The notes under the pieces were generated by a model, which had not been told where the DNA came from, did no database searches, and worked only from the letters and a program-made list of their open reading frames with translations. Shown here one piece after another: positions 27,801 to 32,584 of a DNA stretch of 32,584 nt. Both the position numbers and the translations under genes were made by a program. Every line of letters starts with the position of its first letter. Position 1 is the stretch's first letter. This DNA is from Heterotrichella gracilis (Eukaryota; Sar; Xanthophyceae; Tribonematales; Xanthonemataceae). The DNA lies in NCBI GenBank assembly GCA_032358255.1, contig JAULBX010027972.1, forward strand, positions 1 through 32,584, in the 5' to 3' direction.

Positions 27801-28072
27801 AAAGGCTGTGCAATTGCTGTGCTCTCCCAAGGCCACTTCAACCAAAATTCGCCCTGTTGCTCTATCAACACCAACACTCCAATGTCTTTTACTTGCTTTT
27901 TTAGAAAGTCCATGGACCTGCATATGAACATATGATGTACAGTGACTGCTATGTGTGTGCTCAAACCTGAAAGATACATCTTAGCATGGACTTACCTTAT
28001 TTGCTTTTGTTGACCTTGTACTGTCAAATATGAGGCTATTAAAGGCACTCCCGCATATCAGCTTGTTTTCCT
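24823..28072 (-). CDS. Gene B: unrecognised multi-exon gene (3' part, six exons)
   Basis: Six minus exons with matching phases: 28072-27996, 27917-27792, 27738-27637, 27525-27425, 25030-24970 and 24861-24823 (stop TAG). The 5' end is not found. The joined product, about 168 residues, is mixed alpha/beta and lacks a hydrophobic membrane segment. Blocks include ICGSAFNSLIFDSTRS, HWSVGVDRATGRILVEVALG, DGPPSLGDGQIGDNVTEQYF, RTSTTIYQALINTQLVGENC and NDIDIILIPAELN. I do not recognise a family. Most splice sites are near-consensus (gtaagt twice, gtaact, gtaggg), and four of the exons lack a usable Met, so ORF scanning misses them. The 53-base intron between exons 2 and 3 and the 2.4 kb intron before exon 5 are the weakest links. 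Confidence 0.6.
24970..25030 (-). CDS. Gene B exon 5
   Basis: Acceptor ggactgcactgtgcag, donor GAAT/gtaagt, both strong. It enters in phase 2, which fits exon 4 (GG/A = Gly). It reads VLGGLVLNDIDIILIPAELN. Confidence 0.6.
25710..25777. repeat. Tandem repeat of GAACAATAGTTGATAAGCTGACCG units
   Basis: The word ACAATAGTTGATA occurs three times (25711, 25724, 25756), twice followed by AGCTGACCG. Confidence 0.85.
27105..27160. repeat. TA-rich microsatellite
   Basis: An impure (TA)n run, GTATATATATCG..GTATATATATATAAACATATATATG. Confidence 0.85.
27180..27270 (-). repeat. Interspersed repeat family B, fragment
   Basis: CCTTGCCTCATCCCCAATTT then GAGTGCCATCAC matches the 5' end of family B as seen at 18195-18240 (plus reading), so the unit lies reversed here. 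Confidence 0.5.
27425..27525 (-). CDS. Gene B exon 4
   Basis: Acceptor catatccgcctgcag, donor CGTGG/gtaggg. It enters in phase 0 and exits in phase 2. It reads DTSPWKEGRRTSTTIYQALI then NTQLVGENCKGQR. No Met. Confidence 0.65.
27637..27738 (-). CDS. Gene B exon 3
   Basis: Acceptor caattttactatcag, donor GGAAAG/gtaact, phase 0 both sides. It reads HAMQSSLQTYDGPPSLGDGQ then IGDNVTEQYFASGK. The reading frame differs from the longer overlapping minus ORF, but this one is bounded by good splice sites. Confidence 0.65.
27792..27917 (-). CDS. Gene B exon 2
   Basis: Acceptor atgttcatatgcag. The donor is GAT/gtgtac (alternative GT/gtaccc two bases on). Phase 0 both sides, 42 codons. It reads VHGLSKKASKRHWSVGVDRA, TGRILVEVALGEHSNCTAFR. 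The WSVGVDRATGRILVEV block resembles an antiparallel beta hairpin. Confidence 0.65.
27996..28072 (-). CDS. Gene B exon 1 of those found
   Basis: Acceptor gcatgttctgtttcacag, donor AAATAAG/gtaagt; both are near-perfect consensus. It enters in phase 1 and exits in phase 0. It reads ENKLICGSAFNSLIFDSTRS then TKANK. The other two frames have stops, which makes this exon secure as a spliced unit. Confidence 0.75.
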
Positions 28073-28269
28073 CTGTGAAACAGAACATGCAATAAATATT
28101 CAATTTAGATGAAAAGCGAATCCAGACTTGGATGGCTTCTAATTATGACATCGGCTTGTGAAACGTGCACAAACAATATGGCGATAGGACTAAAGGATGT
28201 GGCTTTTGGAAGAATGTCAGTGTGCATTTGTTTGTGCAGTGAACTACTAGGCAACTTCGATTTTGAAAA

Positions 28270-28350
28270 CGACCATGGTTGCAAGTGACCTCCAACAGAC
28301 TTGTGAGCCCGGGCTGGCCACCTAATTTGACTGTCAATTGAATCTTTTAT
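28270..28350 (+). mobile_element. LINE 3' tail, solo copy, opposite orientation
   Basis: On plus it reads CCTCCAACAGACTTGTGAGC, CCGGGCTGGCCACC, TTTGACTGTCAATTGAATC, the tail core of the family. It lies just upstream of gene B's first found exon. Confidence 0.55.
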
Positions 28351-30150
28351 AAAATTCAAACAAACAAACAAAAGGCGTTCCAAGTCGTCATCGGCTTATT
28401 GCCTTGTGTGCTCCTGAAGGGCACACAATGTCCACTATACTACTCATGACATTGTGGACCTAAAGTCCCATAGACACTCATAGAGGAAATATGTCTCTTA
28501 CTGGCAACATCAGAACCCAACAAACGTGGGGTCCAAAGACAGAAGTGTGTGAAAAAGTCTCAATCTAGAGACATAAAAAAACATGGTGAGAAAACCAGCA
28601 GCACCAGGGGCGTGCAAGCAGTGTGGAAGCATATCCCCAACTTCGTTGGGACTACACACTATTTCAGGACGGGCAGTGTGCGTGCGTGATCAGGCAAATT
28701 ACATGAAAACACGTAATGACATCTGAAGAGAGACGTTATGCGCCGACGTGGACCGGGCAACTTCGAACTCGCAAACGATTTGACTAGGGGTAGACAGGTG
28801 GCGACGCATGGCGACAGACACGTCAACGACCAGACCGCTGCCTGAGGCAGCAAACCAAACCAGGCAGCAACCAAAGCAGCAAGCACACAAAACCTTAAGC
28901 CGCAATCAGTGCCAACCACGGGACCTTGCAAGCGCGAAACAAGTTCACGTTACCCCCTTTGCCTGCACATGCCACACCCAAAGTCAGTTTCTTTCAACAC
29001 GCAGCGTAGGCCTGCAGCAGTTCCTGTTGTGGGAGGTTCTCTGGACCAGGCATTGACTCGGACTGCTGGGTGGACTGGGTGAAAATAGATCCTGTGGTCC
29101 GATGCCTCCTTGGCAACGCCAGTCTTCCCGTTGGCAACAGTTTGATCAACCGCACAACCCAAATCCTGGGCCAGTGCACGCAGCGCTGTGCACAACAGGA
29201 GACTGTCGGCTATAAACTGTTGGATGGAGGTAGCGAGGGGTTGGACTGAACCGGTAGTGTCGGTTCGACAGTCATGGCTTAAGTGTCCATGGTGTAGCCG
29301 TTTTTGGTTGAGCGACACTGTGTGAACCACGTATTGATCCCACGCGACTTGAGGTCCTGCTGGAGTAGGTCAGCCCATGTGGGCCTTGGATTACCTACCA
29401 CCATTGCCCCCTACCCCACCAGAAACCCTACATTCAGGGACCCGAGCGTCCGGTAAACGTCCTAAACGTCCCAACCAGTATAGCCCAATGTCCCCGAGTC
29501 TGTCATCTATGCTTTGTTGCCCACACTTATTAGAAAAGATATCAGGGTGTGTGCCAATCTTGAAGCGCCACACAGAGCCCTTCAAAATTATATCGGGTCT
29601 TCAAATTCTGCTGACGTAGTGATTTTACCACAATGTTGCGGTTGGAGCGATTGAATGTAATTAATCCCCACCTGTGTAATCAACACACTCAATCTTCAAG
29701 GCGTATTGTATGTGTTTGGTTCGAGCTATTGAAGAAATGGCCAATCGATGGTCTCTTACTAGACAAAAGCAGACAGAGGTATTTGACCTTTAAACGTCTG
29801 CATCATTCCAGATAATGGCGTGTGGGTAGTGTCACATGCATGCCGGCGAGCGTCACCTCGCATACTACGTGCCAGCAAAGTGGGGGGCTTTGTGTTGTTT
29901 AGTGACGAATGGACTGTGCTCGTGGGCATGGTCTCGACGTAATCGTAAACATTTGGCACATCTATATCCACGGCAGCGATAGGACCCCGTGTTAAGCAAA
30001 CTTGCAATTGCATTTCATTGCATTTGCACTTAATTCCACTTGTATTGCTATTAATTGGAGCAGGAAAGACAGCCTCGTAATCGTTTCCAAATAAAAAACG
30101 TGTGTTCTTAGGTGTTGGTGATAGTGTACTATAGGTTTAATGGTTGTATT
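28351..30150. other. Unassigned region with overlapping open frames
   Basis: The notable ORF is minus 29330-28950 (126 codons, with PLATSIQQFIADSLLLCTAL and DQTVANGKTGVAKEASD). On plus there is a Gln-rich ORF from ATGGCG at 28808. The word GATGCCTCC..CG(N)CTTCCCG(T/G)TGGCAA at 29100-29145 recurs near 26185-26222, and the shorter CCGTTGGCAAC word recurs at 20219-20250, so at least part is repetitive. I recognise no family. Confidence 0.3.
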
Positions 30151-30350
30151 CAGGTAGGTATCTGCATTCCAGCCTGTACCCAGATTAGCATGCCTGGGTG
30201 TGCCCAACCCCAGTCCTAGAGCCAGGACTTGCCTGACACTGTTTCTGGTGTAGCAGATGGTGGCCCAACCAGTCATGCCGCTTACCGCACTTTCGTGCTA
30301 CCCCTGGGCTGGAGCTATTCCCGACAAAGGTTCGTGGAGAAATGCAATAA
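30150..30350 (-). repeat. SINE-like repeat family C, copy 4
   Basis: It matches copy 1 from CTGCATTCCAGC through GCATGCCTGGGTGTGCC, CCAGTCCTAGAGCCA, GCAGATGGTGGCCCAACCAG, CCGCACTTTCGTGCTA to GACAAAGGTTCGTGGAGAAA. It retains more of the 3' half than copy 2 but lacks the B-box-like word. Confidence 0.7.
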
Positions 30351-30429
30351 GATTGTATTCAAATGGCACTTAGAAAGGCAACAGCATGCACTGCACCAAG
30401 TTCCAGAACCAGGTGTTGCAAGTGTGCAA

Positions 30430-30707
30430 AGCCCACCTAGCCCACTTTTGGATAACTGGCCACACCAAGGGAAGATTTGCACTTGAAATCTCCACCTAAG
30501 ATGACCTGCCTATCAAGAAGGGATGAAAAGATGCAAAGTGTCTAAGAAGAATCTGGCCCTCTGGTCCAGATCACGAAGGGCATACACATCTTGGGCAGCA
30601 AACATGCCATCAACACAAAACACCCTACCACTGTTTTTCACCTGGACGCCAACCTCTCCATGGTGTATGGCAATTACCAGCAGTGTTTCAGAGAAAAAGA
30701 ATAGCAA
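30430..30707 (-). mobile_element. LINE endonuclease (APE-type) fragment, frameshifted
   Basis: The minus frame reads VQVKNSGRVFCVDGMFAAQD then VYALRDLDQRARFFLDTLHL, stops at 30513, and after a one-base shift continues RQVILGGDFKC (30479-30499). The order 'VYAP-like, D..RA.FF..L, LGGDFN' is that of the endonuclease/exonuclease/phosphatase domain of LINE proteins, whose GGDFN motif contributes catalytic residues. Here Asn is replaced by Lys, and the frame is broken: a dead fragment. Confidence 0.65.
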
Positions 30708-31009
30708 ACAGAAAATATAAGATAATACAAGAAATCAGACGTTAAAGGCTTCAAGAAGGTGGCACAGCAGCTACGCACAGGCCCCAAGTCAAGTCAGTCA
30801 GGGAAGCGGTCCATAGGAGCGTTACTTGAGCACATTATTTCATATAACAGTATTGGTTGGCGCAAGGCGTGTAGGACGGAATTTAATCTGACTGTTCTGC
30901 TGGAACGTATGTGAATTATTAAGTGCAATCCCAACGTGTTCAAGTCAGGCTGTACCTGTGCTGTGGCTCTGCCAAATGGTCCATTAGTTTTACCGCCCTG
31001 CCTGGGCTC
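30708..31009. other. Spacer, nothing recognised
   Basis: No open frame with support and no shared repeat. Confidence 0.35.
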
Positions 31010-31440
31010 TAAAGCACAGTGGAGGCACTCTAGGCCAAATTTGGGGGTGGGGTGGGGGGGGTAGGGGAGGGGAGGACAATGCGATTTAGGCCCCTTCCGG
31101 TGGTCAGACACACTTTTTGAACACATATTAGGAATCAGCACGTCGTAAATGATTAATAAAATGTTTCAGAAAATGTGTCTAGGACGCGGAAAATGGCCAT
31201 ATTTTCATTACAAAATCAGTCAGCTACTAAACCAGTCAGAATGGCCCCATGTCGACGTACTAAACGACTCAAAACAACATCCAAACAACCCAAAAAGAAG
31301 TTCGAAACCCATAGATACACTTTACATCTTTGCAGCAGCGTTTTTAAAAGTTCGAAATTTGTCGGGAATCGGGATCATGGTCCTCGGCCCCAGAGTGGGA
31401 AATTACAGAGCGCCAGTACTAGGGCTTTAATGGACAATTT
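31010..31440 (+). repeat. Interspersed repeat family B, copy 3 (near full length)
   Basis: The reference copy: GGCACTCTAGGCCAAATTTG, a G-run (31044-31075), GGCCCCTTCCGGTGGTC, ACGACTCAAAACAACATCC, TTTGTCGGGAATCGGGATCA and GCGCCAGTACTAGGGC. ORFs on plus (31149-31483) are shadows within it. No protein motif and no clear terminal inverted repeat is visible. Confidence 0.75.
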
Positions 31441-31870
31441 TATATCACCGACTCAACCACGAGAGCTAGCCATGACACAGTGAAATTACACGTTTTAACA
31501 AGGATTATAGGCAAATGCAAGCTACTCCACACAGGTGTTATCACCAGCAGAGGTAACCTGGGAGGCATTTGGGAGGCTTATACTGTGGGTGACGGCAAGA
31601 GGCCTGATTTTTGGCCAATTCGGCCCTCGGACTTGATACAGGGTGCAGCAAATAGGTTTATCAGGTAGCAATCTATAGGGTTTAGGGGTTTAGGAGGAAT
31701 GATTTTATGTGCATTTTAGGTGAGGTTGCATAAGTACGCCATACTAACCATATTGGATAAGTAGTTGTCAACGTATCTGGGGCTGTTTGATTTGCGGCTA
31801 CACTCTGAAGAGGCTACAGTTGTGTGGCTTTCCTGTCGGTGCTGGGTTAGATTTAGGAGCCGTTTATGTG
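31441..31870. other. Spacer, nothing recognised
   Basis: Chance ORFs; no repeat shared with the rest of the window. Confidence 0.35.
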
Positions 31871-31873
31871 ATA

Positions 31874-32584
31874 TCACATGGCATTGGTTGGCAGAACAGG
31901 ATGGAAAGTGGAGGATGGAAAATGGAGGATGGAAAGCGTTACAAGATTACAAGATTTATTCTGACAGTCACATTCAGGGAGCCAACCCGGGCTCGCGAGA
32001 CTGTTGGGGGTGCTTGAAAAAGTCACCCCGCTTACTAAATAAACTGTGAATTTATGGAGCCACATTGGCCCCACATTTACTACCAAAAAAGCTAAACAGG
32101 TTTCTTGAAATGCCATTATAGCAGCTCTAAAATATAAAAGCGTTGTCAGCACCACTGCCCAGAAAAACCGGCATTTTTGTGCGCAGACTAATCTGCCTGT
32201 TATGCCACAAATGATCGTTGAGTGACGCAAAAACACCACCTGCATGGCTGTGTGATATCTTTGCGTCTGAAGTGTTATCACTAGTAAAAACTTCGTAAAA
32301 CATGTGAACTTGTCCACAATTTCCACCTGCTGCCCATCAAATACAACAACTGGCATCTCCTGTTCAGTCTTAGCTACTACAAAATTTGTAGTCTTAGGGA
32401 CTCTAACCAACAAACTAAATTTAGACAAATGCCAAACACCCTCTAAAGAAAGTGCTGTTGCCACCTCCAACTGAGATCCCCAGACCAGGGTGATGTCATC
32501 TGCATACTACAGTGGGAGCCACGCAACTGAGTAAGGTTATTCAGCTGTCTCAGGTCCCCGTGTCGTGCTGTACACACCTGTACC
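31874..32584 (-). mobile_element. LINE reverse transcriptase remnant joined to its 3' tail
   Basis: From the right edge the minus frame reads TGVYSTTRGPETAE, a stop, PYSVAWLPL, a stop, then YADDITLVWGSQLEVATALS. YADD (32506-32495) is the catalytic metal-binding motif of reverse transcriptases. After it comes VVVFDGQQVEIVDKFTCFTK, a decayed form of the 'G...E.V..FKYLG' segment usual in LINE RTs. The frame then stays open for 211 codons through AAIMAFQETCLAF and SPGWLPECDCQNK into the AATAAATCTTGTAA tail. The cysteine/histidine region present at 4900-5232 is missing, so an internal deletion has joined RT to tail. Stops and lost motifs indicate a pseudogene. Confidence 0.75.
31899..31941. repeat. 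15-bp tandem repeat (GGATGGAAARTGGA)
   Basis: Three units of AGGATGGAAA(G/A)(T/C)G abut the LINE 3' tail. Confidence 0.8.

Noticed and set aside
28699..28905. Minus frame with a signal-peptide-like run (LCACCFGCCLVWFAASGSG).
   Set aside because: It begins at TTG directly after TGA with no ATG and no good acceptor.
29815..29935. Plus segment VLFSDEW, reminiscent of mariner-type transposases.
   Set aside because: Seven residues only, followed by stops; no second motif.
31149..31483. Two overlapping plus ORFs of 93-102 codons.
   Set aside because: They lie in the dispersed repeat family B and are not conserved in the reversed copy at 17845-18255.
1..32584. Prokaryotic operons, CRISPR arrays, or tRNA/rRNA genes.
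   Set aside because: No long dense ORFs, no regularly spaced direct repeats, and no intact tRNA or rRNA signature; the splice structure is eukaryotic.

Overview
The window comes from a nuclear genome of a eukaryote. Almost no ORF longer than about 100 codons is a gene. Coding sequence appears instead as short exons with matching reading-frame phases, GT..AG borders and pyrimidine-rich acceptors. The introns and spacers are full of interspersed repeats and decayed non-LTR retrotransposons. The best-supported gene is a long secreted parallel beta-helix protein of the Pmp type, a style common in algae and other protists, so a free-living alga or protist is my best guess. The taxon cannot be fixed from sequence alone.

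Layout. (1) 1-1808: a LINE fragment at the left edge, LINE tails, and two weak minus-strand exon candidates. (2) 1809-15745, minus strand: a Pmp-like beta-helix gene that I reconstruct as 14 exons totalling 2436 coding bases (812 codons). Every adjacent exon pair is phase-compatible. The gene runs from a putative signal peptide at 15745 to an exon ending at 1833; the C-terminus is open. Its introns (about 80 bp to 4 kb) hold LINE 3' ends, a SINE-like family, two further repeat families and a hairpin element. (3) 17273-21312, minus strand: an unrecognised extracellular-type gene (gene A) with four phase-compatible exons ending at a stop. It may be separate, or it may be the 5' part of the beta-helix gene. 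(4) 22.4-24.2 kb: a GC-richer stretch ending in a plus-strand terminal exon that resembles the C-terminal beta-sandwich of Sec63/Brr2-type proteins. (5) 24823-28072, minus strand: an unrecognised gene (gene B) with six phase-compatible exons and a stop. (6) 28.2-32.6 kb: mostly retroelement debris. It includes an APE-type endonuclease fragment (GGDF motif), repeat copies, and at the right edge a LINE reverse transcriptase remnant with a YADD motif.

At least four dispersed repeat families recur here: the LINE family with its 3' tails, a ~400 bp family B, a ~200 bp SINE-like family C, and family D with its inverted partner E. The three minus-strand genes share no visible pathway. The beta-helix protein and gene A both look secreted or cell-surface. 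Splice sites were called by eye from frame continuity and consensus, so individual borders may be off by a few bases.
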